Source: Diplolepis rosae
Lineage: Eukaryota > Arthropoda > Insecta > Hymenoptera > Diplolepididae
NCBI GenBank assembly: GCA_030998225.1
Contig: JAPYXD010000715.1
Coordinates: 7,072,501 to 7,136,500, forward strand
DNA length: 64,000 nt
Reading direction: 5' to 3'
Shown here in pieces: positions 42,640-51,702 of the stretch. The notes beneath the pieces were generated by a model, which searched no databases, was not told the DNA's origin, and worked only from the letters and a program-made list of their open reading frames with translations. Positions within the stretch are counted from its first letter, which is position 1, and each line of letters begins with the position of its first letter. Made by a program: the position numbers and the translations under genes.

Positions 42640-43412
42640 TAGAATTTTTTGTTCATTTTCGTTATTTTGGCATGGGGTCAGATTCTTTTTATTTTCTTCG
42701 ATTAAAATTATCACTATTAGATATAAAAATAGTCAAAAAAGAAAGCAAAGCAAACGTTTCGGCCACATATGGGGGCCCTGTTCAGTGCCATGAATTCAAA
42801 GATTAATTCAAAAATTTTTTAAAACATTAGAATATAGGAGATAATTAAAATAAGGATTATCATAGAATTCAAAAACTTATCTCATAGATTGCAATTTAAA
42901 ATGAAGTAGTCCAGTATGCAGCATCACGAATTGGAAAAATATTTAGAGTTAACTGTGAATAAAAAACCGGATAAATGAAAAAACATAAAAAAATTTGCAC
43001 ACGTACCGACCAGAATTTAACAAAAATTTTATTATTAAAGAAGGATGCCAAATTGGTTCTCAATGGAAAAACGCGAAGAAGGTTTACATTTTTTAAAACT
43101 TTTCGTGAAGACTTTGAACCGGAGTCTCTCACGGAATGATCTGAACTGTTTTAAAAACCGACTCGGGACATGTGGCTTTGCTGATCGACAGTTTTTCTTT
43201 TATAAGCAATCCTGAGAGGTTTTTTTTCCTCCTTGAAGAAGACTATAGTCCTATACCTAGTTAAGAAATTCGAGACGTTTATGGTGATTTTCACGAGTGG
43301 ACGAAGGAGTGTATTTCTCAAGAAACAATTTTTTATATCAGCTTCACGGACAATCCATTTAACACTGAATCTGCAAGCAAGGTGTTTCATAAACATAAAT
43401 TATTATATTTAA
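42640..43412 (-). repeat. Outer inverted repeat, left arm
   Basis: Reverse complement of 45190-45975 over about 770 bp with roughly 95% identity by eye. Both arms carry the same short frames (an 81-residue frame with FSVKWIVREADIKNCFLRNT, and a DSGSKSSRKVLKNVNLLRV frame) and the same HHR-like CCCATATGTGGCCGAAACGT motif. In the left arm, read on the plus strand, the 74-codon frame is broken by stops. Confidence 0.85.
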
Positions 43413-43430
43413 GAATCAGTAATATTACCC

Positions 43431-43575
43431 TCCATGGTTAATTCTTGGAAAGATTTGTGTCGATCAGTCAGGGTATAAAATGAAGAAACGAGAGACAGAA
43501 TGTTGCGTTGTCAAGTGCGACGTTTCGTTGGCATGGGTACGCCAACCTCATCAGGCTTAAGCTTTATTGAAAAAC
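43431..43575 (-). other. Hammerhead-ribozyme-like core in Penelope-type terminal region
   Basis: On the minus strand (43556-43518) the sequence is CCTGATGAGG, a stem-forming TTGGC...GCCAA around the loop GTACCCAT, then CGAAACGTCGC. CUGAUGA and GAAA separated by a hairpin is the conserved core of the hammerhead ribozyme. Hammerheads are known from the pseudo-LTRs of Penelope-like elements, and a Penelope RT relic starts about 120 bp away on the opposite strand. Stem III and a cleavage-site triplet could not be placed, so activity is doubtful. Confidence 0.5.
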
Positions 43576-43694
43576 ACAGAAAACACTTGAAAAAAAAACA
43601 CATCTTATGAAACCAATAACAAATAAATAATAATAAAACAGACAATAATGACCATAATAAATAAGTTGAAATAATTTATAAAAGTCACATAACG

Positions 43695-44178
43695 TTAAAA
43701 ACATATTAAGTTAATCATCAATACTTTTAACTCCTATCATCAAAATTTACAATTTACTCACGAATTACAAAAAAATAATTCAATTAATTTCTTAGATATG
43801 ACTCTCATCTCTAGCGACAGCCATATTATTACTAACTAGTTCCAGAAGCCAACTACATCTGGTAGATTTATCAATTACTTTTCAAATCATCCACTACAAC
43901 AGAAAAAAAACATTGTATACAACTTGATAGATAGAGCGATTTTGTTGTCCCATGAATCCTTTCATCATACCAATTTAAAAAAAGTTAAACAACTTCTAAT
44001 TAACAATGATTATACAATTAATTTCATTGGTAAGAACATTAAAATACGTTTGAATAAAATTAAATATCACTCTTCTGACAATTCCAATATTAGTAATAAC
44101 TCTTTATGCCCACAAAAATACCAACAAAAAGTTTGTCTTCCCTTTTCAAATAAATTATTATACTTTCTATATATGTAA
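43695..44178 (+). pseudogene. Penelope-like element reverse transcriptase, C-terminal fragment
   Basis: The plus-strand frame reads INTFNSYHQNLQFTHELQK, NNSINFLDMTLISSDSHIIT, a TAG in place of the usual Trp, then FQKPTTSGRFINYFSNHPLQ, NIVYNLIDRAILLSHESFH and LINNDYTINFIGKNI. 'NFLD..L......I...WY.K.T.SGR.LN..S.HP...K...V..L..RA..LS' is the signature of the Penelope RT after the palm. The conserved catalytic YADD lies upstream and is lost, as is the GIY-YIG endonuclease downstream. The only obvious disabling change in this stretch is the single stop, so it is not very old. Confidence 0.75.
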
Positions 44179-44186
44179 TTTTACTC

Positions 44187-44554
44187 AATATTGTTTGAGT
44201 ATGTTCAGAAATAAACAAAAAAATAATTTTAAGTTGTTTATTTACGCATTCAGATTTATTCTGAGATGTTTTGAAAAAAAAAAAAAAAATTTATCTTTAA
44301 AAATTAATAAAAATGCAATTTAAATATTCGTGATATTAAGTATCACATTTAAAAAGAATTATTAAATTTAATTTGTTCTGAAAATGGTCAGAACTATGAG
44401 ATATTGTGATACTTAATATCACGTATACTAAAATTGCATTTTTGTTATTTTTTAAAGATAAATGTATTATTTTTGAAAACATCTCAGAATAAATCTGAAT
44501 GCAGTAATAAACAACTTTCAATTTTTTATTGCTGAACATACTCAAATAATATTA
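44187..44554. repeat. Palindromic element (~370 bp)
   Basis: 44187-44345 and 44397-44554 are reverse complements, with outer bases AATATTGTTTGAGTATGTTC and CTGAACATACTCAAATAATATT and a core GTGATATTAAGTATCAC mirrored twice. It would fold into a single long hairpin. No coding content, so it may be a foldback MITE. Confidence 0.7.
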
Positions 44555-44569
44555 AAGCATTTTGAAAAT

Positions 44570-44735
44570 CTTTCTGTGGAAAAAAGACGCTTTCGACTGC
44601 GCTGGGATTCGAGCCCAGGTCTTTCGATAGCCGGTTGACTGCTCTAACCACTAAGCTACACAGGCGTCCGACATCTCCTTCTCCACAGGAAGATCTCCTT
44701 ATATCGCCTAGTGGCTCAGCCTTGCGGCTGTAAAT
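44570..44735 (-). repeat. tRNA-derived SINE, copy with A and B boxes
   Basis: The minus strand contains GTGTAGCTTAGTGGTTAGAGC (A box, 44661-44641) and GACCTGGGCTCGAATCCCAGC (B box in a T-arm-like hairpin CTGGG/CCCAG, about 44620-44600), followed by a non-tRNA tail GTCGAAAGCGTC and TTTTTTCCACAGAAAGATTT. The acceptor and anticodon stems do not pair, so it is not a functional tRNA. The spacing of RNA polymerase III boxes and the repeated tail define a SINE. Partial copies are at 44905-45000 and 48128-48200. Confidence 0.7.
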
Positions 44736-45163
44736 GATTTCAAATTAATTAGTTGAGTTTGAAATTTCTGCCACTGCCCACATTATCAGAGAATCACTAG
44801 TCGCGTATCAGATAGGATACGTTGCCGACAGGTGTCCTCGTAGACCATTTCAAACACTTATATCGCAAATAATGCCAATGAATTCAAATATTAAAGAATT
44901 TAGAAAATCTTTCTGTGGAAAAAAAGACGCTTTCTAGACCTGGGCTCGAATCCCAGCGCAGTCGAACGCGTCTTTTTTTCCACAGAAAGATTTTCAAAAT
45001 TCTTTAATATTTGAATTCATTGGCATTATTTGCGATATAAGTGTTTGAAATAGTCTACGAGGACACCTGTCGGCAACATATCCTATCTGATACGCGGCTA
45101 GTGATTCTCTGATAATGTGGGCAGTGGCAGAAATTTTAAACTCTACTAATTAATTTGATACTC
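44735..45163. repeat. Inner palindrome of nested hairpin complex
   Basis: 44735-44937 and 44965-45163 are reverse complements (about 200 bp each, about 96% identity by eye). Shared landmarks are TCTGCCACTGCCCACATTAT, GCCGACAGGTGTCCTCGTAG and AATGCCAATGAATTCAAATA. The centre (about 44930-44965) is a SINE B-box/tail fragment that is itself partly palindromic. It lies directly inside the outer arm that starts at 45190. Confidence 0.8.
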
Positions 45164-45189
45164 AAATAATATTGAGTAAAACTACTTAT

Positions 45190-45975
45190 ATAGATATTAT
45201 AATAATTTATGTTTATGAAACGCCTTGCTTGCAAATTCAGTGTTAAATGGATTGTCCGTGAAGCTGATATAAAAAATTGTTTCCTGAGAAATACACTCCT
45301 TCGTCCACTCGTGAAAATCACCATAAACGTCTCAAATTTCTTAACTAGGTATAGGACTATAGTCTTCTTCAAGGAGGAAAAAAAACCTCTCAGGATTGCT
45401 TATAAAAGAAAAACTGTCGATCAGCAAAGCCACATGTCCCGAGTCGGTTTTTAAAACAGTTCAGATCATTCCGTGAGAGACTCCGGTTCAAAGTCTTCAC
45501 GAAAAGTTTTAAAAAATGTAAACCTTCTTCGCGTTTTTCCATTGATAACCAATTTGGCATCCTTCTTTAATAATAAAATTTTTGTTAAATTCCGGTCGGT
45601 ACGTGTGCAATTTTTTTTTATGTTTTTCCATTTATCTGGTTTTTTGTTCACAGTGAACTCTAAATATTTTTCCAATTCGTAATGCTGCATACTGGACTAC
45701 TTCATTTTAAATTGCAAGCTATGAGATAAGTTTTTGAATTCTATGATAATGCTTATTTTGATTATCTCCTATATTCCAATGTTTTACAAAAATTTTCAAT
45801 TAATCTTTGCATTTATGGCACTGAAGAGGGCCCCCATATGTGGCCGAAACGTTTGCTTTGCTTTCTTTTTTGACTATTTTTATATCTAATAGTGATAATT
45901 TTAATCGAAGAAAATAAAAAGAATCTGACCCTATCTCAAAATAATGAGAAATGAACAAAAAATTCTATGAATTTT
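45190..45975 (+). repeat. Outer inverted repeat, right arm
   Basis: Inverted partner of 42640-43412. In this arm the minus-strand frame 45690-45466 (74 codons: QHYELEKYLEFTVNKKPDK..., RRRFTFFKTFREDFEPES) is open, while its left-arm equivalent has a stop. At 45830-45860 (+) the sequence CACTGAAGAGGGCCCC...GGCCGAAACG is hammerhead-like. By its position relative to the HHR-like motif the frame could belong to a Penelope-type 5' region, but I cannot recognise it. Confidence 0.85.
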
Positions 45976-46655
45976 GGGTCAATATAATAGCAGACATGTT
46001 ATTAAACATTTCACTTTAAAAGTTATATTTTAATTTTATATCGTCATATTTAAAGAATAAAAAAATATTAATTATTTCAATTTGACACATTAATGTTACA
46101 TAATTTTAACTATTTTTTTAAAAATATATTATTATTAATTTTATTAAATGTAAATATAATATTAAATTCAAAATAAATTGTAAATAAATTTTTCATGTTA
46201 TTATTAATAGTTTATTATATCGGAATGGTGAGTCGAAAGAATTCGTTTTTTTCATATGCGATTTATTTATATCATTTTGTCACGTCCTGTGACCAGTTAC
46301 ATGTATTTATTTATAATATTAAGATTTCATAATAAAAATTGCATGAAGAATATGTTTTGGAAAGTATTGATTGTACGAAATAGAATGTAGGATAGCAAAA
46401 TTGTAATAGGGAGAGAGAAATAGTAAATTTGTAAATAGAGAACATTTATGAATAAAACATTGTAACCCTAATAAGGGTGTTAGCAAGGGAACCCCATCGG
46501 AATGTCCGAAGTACACAAAAGAATATGGACCGGCGCAGCAAAGGATGAAAATTAAAAAATGAATCATATCAAGGAAAAAAGGAACGTCCGACCGACAAAT
46601 AAGGCGAATCGAATCGAATTTTCGACATTCGATCCGACAGAATGCACACGTCTAG
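45976..46655. other. AT-rich spacer, no gene seen
   Basis: AT-rich. Its last part (46530-46650) contains the TTCGACATTCGATCC words also present at 42.4-42.6 kb. Confidence 0.4.
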
Positions 46656-47432
46656 TCGAAGTGTTTTAATTTTTATAAAAACAAGTTGAACATTTTTTTC
46701 GATAATTGCATGAATCTTAATAAATTTTTATATCTGATGATCCCAAGTTGAAGGCAAAATGTTAATTTTATAAGAATATATTACAAAAAACGTTAAACTT
46801 AAATTTTTTTGTAAAACGTTAATAACTCTAAAAATAACTAACATTTTCAAAAGATTTTGGTCTCGTTTTAAAGGTAAGTTTTCATAGTAATTTACAAACT
46901 GTTCATGATATTTTCAGAACTTTTTCCTAGATTTTATCCTGGGGTCAAACATGGTACCAAAACTTCGTAACATTTAAAATAAAGACTGTACTCTATACAT
47001 TATATTAATGAATACAAAATATCAATATTTTCATGAATATTTCTAAATTCTATTGAAATATGATATATATTGAATTATAAAAAATTTTTATCAGAAGCTA
47101 CACATCTTTTAAATTTTACGGATATTTTGCATTATGTTTCACCCCAGGGTAAAATTCAGGAAAAAATTCTGAAAATATCTTGAACAGTTTGTAAATTACT
47201 AAGAAAACTTTCCTTTAAAACGAGACCAAAATCTTTTGAAAATGTTAGTTATTTTTAGAGTTATTAACGTTTTACAAAAAAATTTAAGTTTAACGTTTAT
47301 TGTAATATATTCTTATAAAATTAACATTTTGCCTTCAACTTGGGATCATCAGATAAAAAAATTTATTAACATTCATGCCAATTATCGAAAAAAAAAGTTC
47401 AACTTGTTTTTATAAAAATTAAAACACTTCGA
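46656..47432. mobile_element. Foldback element (~780 bp) with ~310-bp arms
   Basis: 46656-46970 and 47105-47432 are inverted copies (outer GTCGAAGTGTTTTAATTTTT; internal GATGATCCCAAGTTGAAGGC, AACATTTTCAAAAGATTTTG and TTTACAAACTGTTCA(T/A)GATA). A spacer of about 130 bp separates them. No gene inside. It ends only about 30 bp before the polymerase coding region at 47465, so it contributes to the break in the Polinton polymerase. Confidence 0.8.
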
Positions 47433-47464
47433 CAATAGATTAAACAACAGATGAGTCTAAACTT

Positions 47465-48105
47465 TTGCAGGGTAGTGTACGTAATACTGATAATGAATGT
47501 TTCAAATGGGCAATATTGTCTGCATTGTATCTAGCTTCACAAAATTTTCATCGTGTATCTAACTATAAGCAGTATAAGGATAAATTACATTTTCGCGGAA
47601 TAGACTTTCCCGTAACTCTGAAGAGTATATCGGAATTCGAAAAATTAAATGATATCTCTGTAAACGTGTATGGTTTGAACAGAAGAAAGTTTAATTACAT
47701 TGTTTGTCCTCTATATCTAGCATCTGAAAAAAGGGAACAACATGTTAACCTTCTTCATATTCAAGACCACTACATTGATGAACGTCTTGATGGATATTAT
47801 ATAGATGATAACGATCAAAATATTTATAACTTACATTTTGTATAATAAAAGATCTGTCGAGGCTTGTAAACTCCCAATTATCAAGCAATAGACATAAGAA
47901 ACACATTTGTGATAGATGTCTCTACTATTTTGCAAGTACTGAAAAATTGTCCGCCTACGAAGTAGACTGTAAGACCTTAAACCATTATAAAATCAATCTA
48001 CCGAAACACGGAAAGAACTTTGTAGAATTCACAAAGTATAAGAATAAAGAAAACCGTCTATGCAGACTGTAAATGTTTGCTTGAACCAGCTGAAAAATCA
48101 TAGGT
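47465..48105 (+). pseudogene. polB: Polinton/Maverick DNA polymerase B, N-terminal (protein-primed type)
   Basis: Plus-strand frame 47465-47845 contains NTDNECFKWAILSALY, HFRGIDFPVTLKSISEFEKL, NDISVNVYGLNRRKF and NLLHIQDHY. '(N)(T/N)DN.CF.WA.L.AL.P' and 'I.FPV.L..I.KFE..N..SINV...' are hallmark blocks of the protein-primed PolB of Polintons/adintoviruses. One frame on, 47842-48070 gives IKDLSRLVNSQLSSNR, a CDRC...C zinc finger and NLPKHGKNFVEFTKYKNK. A further shift precedes the Exo I equivalent VYADCKCLLEP, where the second acid of the D-x-E motif is Lys. Frameshifts and the lost exonuclease acid make this an inactive viral-type relic. Confidence 0.8.
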
Positions 48106-48127
48106 TTTTAATCCGAACTTAAAGAAT

Positions 48128-48200
48128 TTGAAATTTTTCTGTGGAAAAAAAGACGCTTTCGACTACGCTGGGATTCGAACCCAGGTCTTTCGATTGCCGG
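48128..48200 (-). repeat. SINE fragment inserted in polymerase relic
   Basis: TTTCTGTGGAAAAAAAGACG at 48135 and CTGGGATTCGAACCCAGGTC at 48168-48187 match the SINE at 44.57 kb. Here the B box is canonical (minus strand GGTTCGAATCC) and the A-box half is missing. It separates two parts of PolB, so it inserted into the Polinton. Confidence 0.65.
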
Positions 48201-48264
48201 GTATTGAAATAATTAGAATACTGAAGTTTTCCAACACTGAAAAATCTTTAGTATTGGATATTAT

Positions 48265-48600
48265 TTGAAGTGCAGCTATGATGATTTTCTGCGTCGCTAT
48301 CATTCTTACCCTGAAGGTGCAGACCTTGTAAAGTGGTTCACCAAGGAATTGGAGCAATTGGCCGAAGGCGTTGAAACCGCATTTCTATGTCCGATTCCTA
48401 TGGATGATCTTACACGTGAGCGAAAGTCTACATTCAGGGCAACGACTGTGTGCCACATTTGCGAGAAACAGATGGTACCGGGTGAGACACAAGTTCATGA
48501 TCACTGCCATGTTAATAGAAAAATAAGCTTCGTATTGAGAGAACTATAAAATTGTAAATTCCGTGTTCTCCAATCTAAGCCAGGAAAAAATTTAATTGCT
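48265..48600 (+). pseudogene. polB: Polinton DNA polymerase B, exonuclease-region fragment
   Basis: 95 codons with CSYDDFLRRYHSYPEGAD, CVKWF-like VKWFTKELEQLAEGVE and the zinc-binding block CHICEKQM...VHDHCHVN. In Polinton polymerases 'Y.G.D...F...L' and 'C.IC...F.....V.DHCH.TG.Y.GAAH..CN' occur in this order. The 'GAAH' part is already decayed (RKISFVLREL), then a TAA. The next bases (48553-48598) are an inverted copy of 53376-53421, the point where the polymerase has been rearranged. Confidence 0.7.
48553..48598. repeat. 46-bp inverted repeat marking the rearrangement (with 53376-53421)
   Basis: GTAAATTCCGTGTTCTCCAA... here matches the reverse complement of 53376-53421 with a single difference. 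Both are PolB coding sequence. On the plus strand the polymerase C-terminus follows it, and on the minus strand the polymerase palm follows it, so the same junction sequence borders both halves. Confidence 0.8.
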
Positions 48601-48719
48601 TACACGTGAAGGTGTATTGCCTTAGGAGTACTCGGTCTCGAGAAAAAAACTGTTGGAGACACAATTGACATGAAAAGAAAAATTTTATAGTACTTTAAGA
48701 TGATAAGAAGATCTTAGGT

Positions 48720-49050
48720 CTTATGGAAGACGAATGTAACGGTAAAATCATAACAGAGTTTTTTGGCTTGTGGAGTAAAATGTATATTGTGCAAGTCAAC
48801 GGCCAAGATTTTGTAAAAAGAAGCGAAAGGTATAAAAGCTGGAGTAGTCAAGAAAGACATTGGATTTAACGATTATATTGACTGCTTACAAAATATCAAA
48901 ACGCAAAATAGGACACAATATATAGTTAGATCGCGATTACACAACGTTGAAACATTAAAACAATGTAAAATAGAACTAAGTCCTTATGATAACAAAAGGT
49001 TCCTATTGCCAGGCAGTACAGATACCCTGACATGGGGCCATTAAGAATTA
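48720..49050 (+). pseudogene. polB: Polinton DNA polymerase B, C-terminal fragment
   Basis: Plus-strand readings [20 protein letters not shown] and [14 protein letters not shown], and one frame away [40 protein letters not shown] and DNKRFLLPGSTDTLTWGH. '(K)AKGVK...V......Y..CL......R.Q..IRS..H.VYT....K.ALSP.DDKR.I...G..TLA.GH' is the C-terminus of Polinton PolB, including the thumb. It therefore lies on the opposite strand to the palm domain at 52.0-53.4 kb, although all must once have been one gene. Frameshifts as noted. Confidence 0.75.
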
Positions 49051-49345
49051 GAGAAGCTGAAGATAAGAGAATGGATGTGGATAGCGAATTAATTGTAAAT
49101 AGGGATTGTGTGTAAAAAATAGATTATGAGCTAACATTGTGAATGTATTGATGGTAATAAGATTAAACAACATAATAATATGTACATGTCATATATTTTA
49201 TGTTCCAAAACCTTACATCTAGTTGATACATAAGTTTATTATTAGTTTAACTATGACTTAACTATAGTTTAATTATAACTTATTATAACTTAACTAAAAT
49301 TCAATTATACTGCAGCAGTATATTAACTTTCACTTTAAAATTTTT

Positions 49346-50203
49346 CTACATATCACGTTTCTCGAGGATCTTCTCTATGAGATAAATGTCAGGGTATTTG
49401 ATCTTGAAGAGCTCTTCTTGATAGAAGCCACCAGCAATTGCTTGATCTTACTACATTTTGAGTTTGTATGTGACTGGTTTAGTTGACATGACTTGGCTTA
49501 TAGTGAATATTTCTGTGGACCAGTTTGCAATGTACCCCTTTTCAAAAACGTTTTTTAGTTTGCTCATTCGATCTTTATCACCAACTTTGAATTTTTGTCG
49601 TCTCATGGGTATTTTTCTATGTTCATAGAACCGTTGTCTCAATTTATCCTCATCATCAATGGTGACATCCTTAGGTTTCATACCAATGCTTCGATGCTTT
49701 GTATCATTATACTTGGAAACGAGAGTGGACAAGGTATCTAGCCACTTATAGTTACCATGTAAACTAAATTGTGGTCACATCATGTTCTTGAGTGTCCGAT
49801 TAAATCGTTCAATGATTGATGCTTTTAGGTTACTATGAGTTGCATAAAGTTTGATGTTGTATGATTCCATTAAACTCTCAAATTGTGAATTGTAAAATTC
49901 TTTGCCGTTATCAGTATGTAATTTCTGGGGGATTCGATCTTGAACAAGTATAGATTTAATTGCGGTAGCTATATCTTTTCCAGTCTCGTTTTTCAGTTTA
50001 ATAGCCCAGGCGTATTTTAAAAATATATCTATAACAGTCAGCAAATACTTAAAAACTTTATTCACTTGGAAATATAGGATGATTCCAACCAAATCTGCCT
50101 GCCAGGTTTCATCTATACCACGCTTTACCACGGGCCGACGTGAATAATTCCGTCTTGCAGGTTTATGTAACTTCGTGACTACTGTTAGTTTCTTTGCGTC
50201 CAT
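49346..50203 (-). pseudogene. int: Polinton retroviral-like integrase (with chromodomain start)
   Basis: Minus strand from 50203. KLHKPARRNYSRRPVVKRGI leads to WQADLVGIILY (first Asp), KYLLTVIDIFLKYAWAIKLK, KLHTDNGKEFYNSQF (second Asp) and KASIIERFNRTLKNMM (catalytic Glu), the DDE core of Polinton integrases. An in-frame TGA (49775-49777) stands where relatives have Trp. The same frame then continues with VSKYNDTKHRSIGMKPKDVT, KFKVGDKDRMSKLKNVFEKG and NWSTEIFTI, and after two more stops FYQEELFKIKYPDIYLIEKI, the beginning of the chromodomain. Length to 49346 is about 286 codons. All three catalytic acids are present, and the three stops disable it. Confidence 0.85.
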
Positions 50204-50209
50204 TTTGCA

Positions 50210-50612
50210 GTGCGTTCAGTCGAATGTCCAATTGAGCAATGAGTTCAGCGTTTTAAAGTACTAACTTTTGTTCTATATCAATTTGTTGATTCTTGATTGT
50301 CTCGTTGATTCTTTCTTCAATACTTTGTATTCTAATATTATTATTGTTAATTTCATTACGCATAGATGACGTAACTTCATACAGAGTTCGTATCTCATTT
50401 TGAACAATACCCTGTACAAGTCTTAAATTGGCTGCGTCGTATTGTTCTTCATCATCTTCAACACTACAGAGTCTTTTTTTATTAATATTTTAATTACCGT
50501 CTGAAGTAACCTTGAAATCAACACCAAGAGATCCAGAAGGTCCACGATTTACTGAAGCAGCTAGGCTCAGAGAATGTCCAAACACGTCAATGCTAATTTT
50601 AATACTAATGCT
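50210..50612 (-). pseudogene. Polinton minor virion-type protein, coiled-coil
   Basis: One minus-strand frame is readable with only two stops. IDVFGHSLSLAASVNRGPSG and SLGVDFKVTSDGN are followed by NKKRLCSVEDDEEQYDAANL, RLVQGIVQNEIRTLYEVTSS and a long heptad-like helix with polar N/Q/E. 'IDV.G.SL......RGP.G.G(V)(D/F)F..T.DGN.(D/N)...KRL.NV....(D)A(V)N' is a pattern repeatedly found in Polintons near the integrase, likely an external or fibre-associated protein. The role is inference. It ends just before the integrase start, in the same direction. Confidence 0.45.
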
Positions 50613-50616
50613 ATAG

Positions 50617-51160
50617 TTAGCTGAACTCTCTTAATATATGATTTGAGCCTCTCGCAATTCTTTTAATGATGGACATGATTTCATTATTGTGACTAGGATT
50701 TCCAGCTGCTTGAGACCCCAAGAGCAATTGAAGACGATTGACTAACTCATTAGGATCATCCCAGTGGATATATTCTGGTCTTGAATCTTGTCCTGCAATC
50801 ATAAAGTGAGGTAGTGAATCCTTACTACTGATTGGTCGTCTTTGTAATGACCCACCATTGGTTGAATTACTTTATAATGACTCTCCATTGGTTGATCAAC
50901 TTTTCCCCGTCTCTTTATTGGAAAAAAGTCTTGCTATAATATTCGTGTACTTGAAACTTTTGTCTACACGTATATGTTCGGAGGAACTGTACCTTTTCTT
51001 ATGTGCGCTTGTAGCAATGAGAAATTCTTTATAGTTATTCAAATCATCAGATTCCACTTAAGCTTCATCAGGTTTTTGTTTAAACAAAAGTTCTAACAAT
51101 CCACTACTTATCAGATAACGTTTTTCATCAATTTGGACGTATTGATTTTCGAAATTTATC
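50617..51160 (-). pseudogene. Polinton-associated conserved protein (WDDPNELV family)
   Basis: The minus strand from about 51145 reads YVQIDEKRYLISSGLLELLF and KQKPDEA, a stop, then DDLNNYKEFLIATSAHKKRY, KYTNIIARLF and, from 50802, PEYIHWDDPNELVNRLQLLL, GSQAAGNPSHNNEIMSIIKR. '(Y)..T.GL.ELLF.K.P......DL..YK.IL..T.AH...Y' and 'Y..WDDPNELV.RL.LL..SQ.AG...H.NEI.SIIEELR' are blocks of an uncharacterised protein regularly found in Polinton-type elements and insect genome relics. The N-terminal part is fused in frame to the truncated ATPase above it. Function unknown. Confidence 0.6.
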
Positions 51161-51164
51161 GGAA

Positions 51165-51652
51165 TATCACCATATGTTTCACATAAATAAAAACTATCAT
51201 TTACATGTCTTCCTATGCAAAAAAAGCTCGAATATTGTCTGGCTTTTACAAGCCATATCATCAAAGATAAATATAGAGTTGGTTTCAACTTCACTGGGTG
51301 AAATTACTTCTTCATGCTCACTAAATGGAAAGTATTTAACAGCATTTACGCCATTTATTACTTTTTCCAAGAATTTATACTTGTGCTGTTAAAGAGATTT
51401 CGAATGGAGATAAATATTCTCAAATCTGAAACCATTTGGATGTTAAATCAGAGAAAGCAGTGCATTCATTTTACCACAATTGGATGGTCCACAAAAAACA
51501 GCACGAATACTGTCTGACAGCAGACTACCGTGACTTTTCACCTTCTTCTGCTCACGCTGAACTAGAATGTCTATATTCGCGATCGGAAGTTTGACAGGTT
51601 TTTTCTCGAAATGCATCTTGATCTCGAGTGCCGCTCTACCTACAAACACCAT
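51165..51652 (-). pseudogene. Polinton packaging ATPase (FtsK/HerA, A32-like), truncated
   Basis: Minus strand from ATG at 51652. SDSIRAVFCGPSNCGKMNAL contains the Walker A motif (GPSNCGK), although the following Thr/Ser is Met. After a stop and frameshift, NSIFIFDDMACKS gives the Walker B hydrophobic strand with DD, and GRHVNDSFYLCETYGDIP is the conserved 'GRH...D.FYL.QTY..IP' sensor region of Polinton/adintovirus DNA-packaging ATPases. The stretch between Walker A and B is shortened, and the C-terminus is missing where the frame runs into the next protein. The enzyme would pump DNA into capsids in an intact element. Confidence 0.75.
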
Positions 51653-51702
51653 GTTTATATAAGCATTAAGTCAGTCGCGTACAAACCTTTGTAGAATGAG
51701 GA

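Noticed and set aside
44570..44670. Functional tRNA gene
   Set aside because: A and B boxes exist, but acceptor and anticodon stems do not pair, and the same tail recurs at other copies; it is a SINE.
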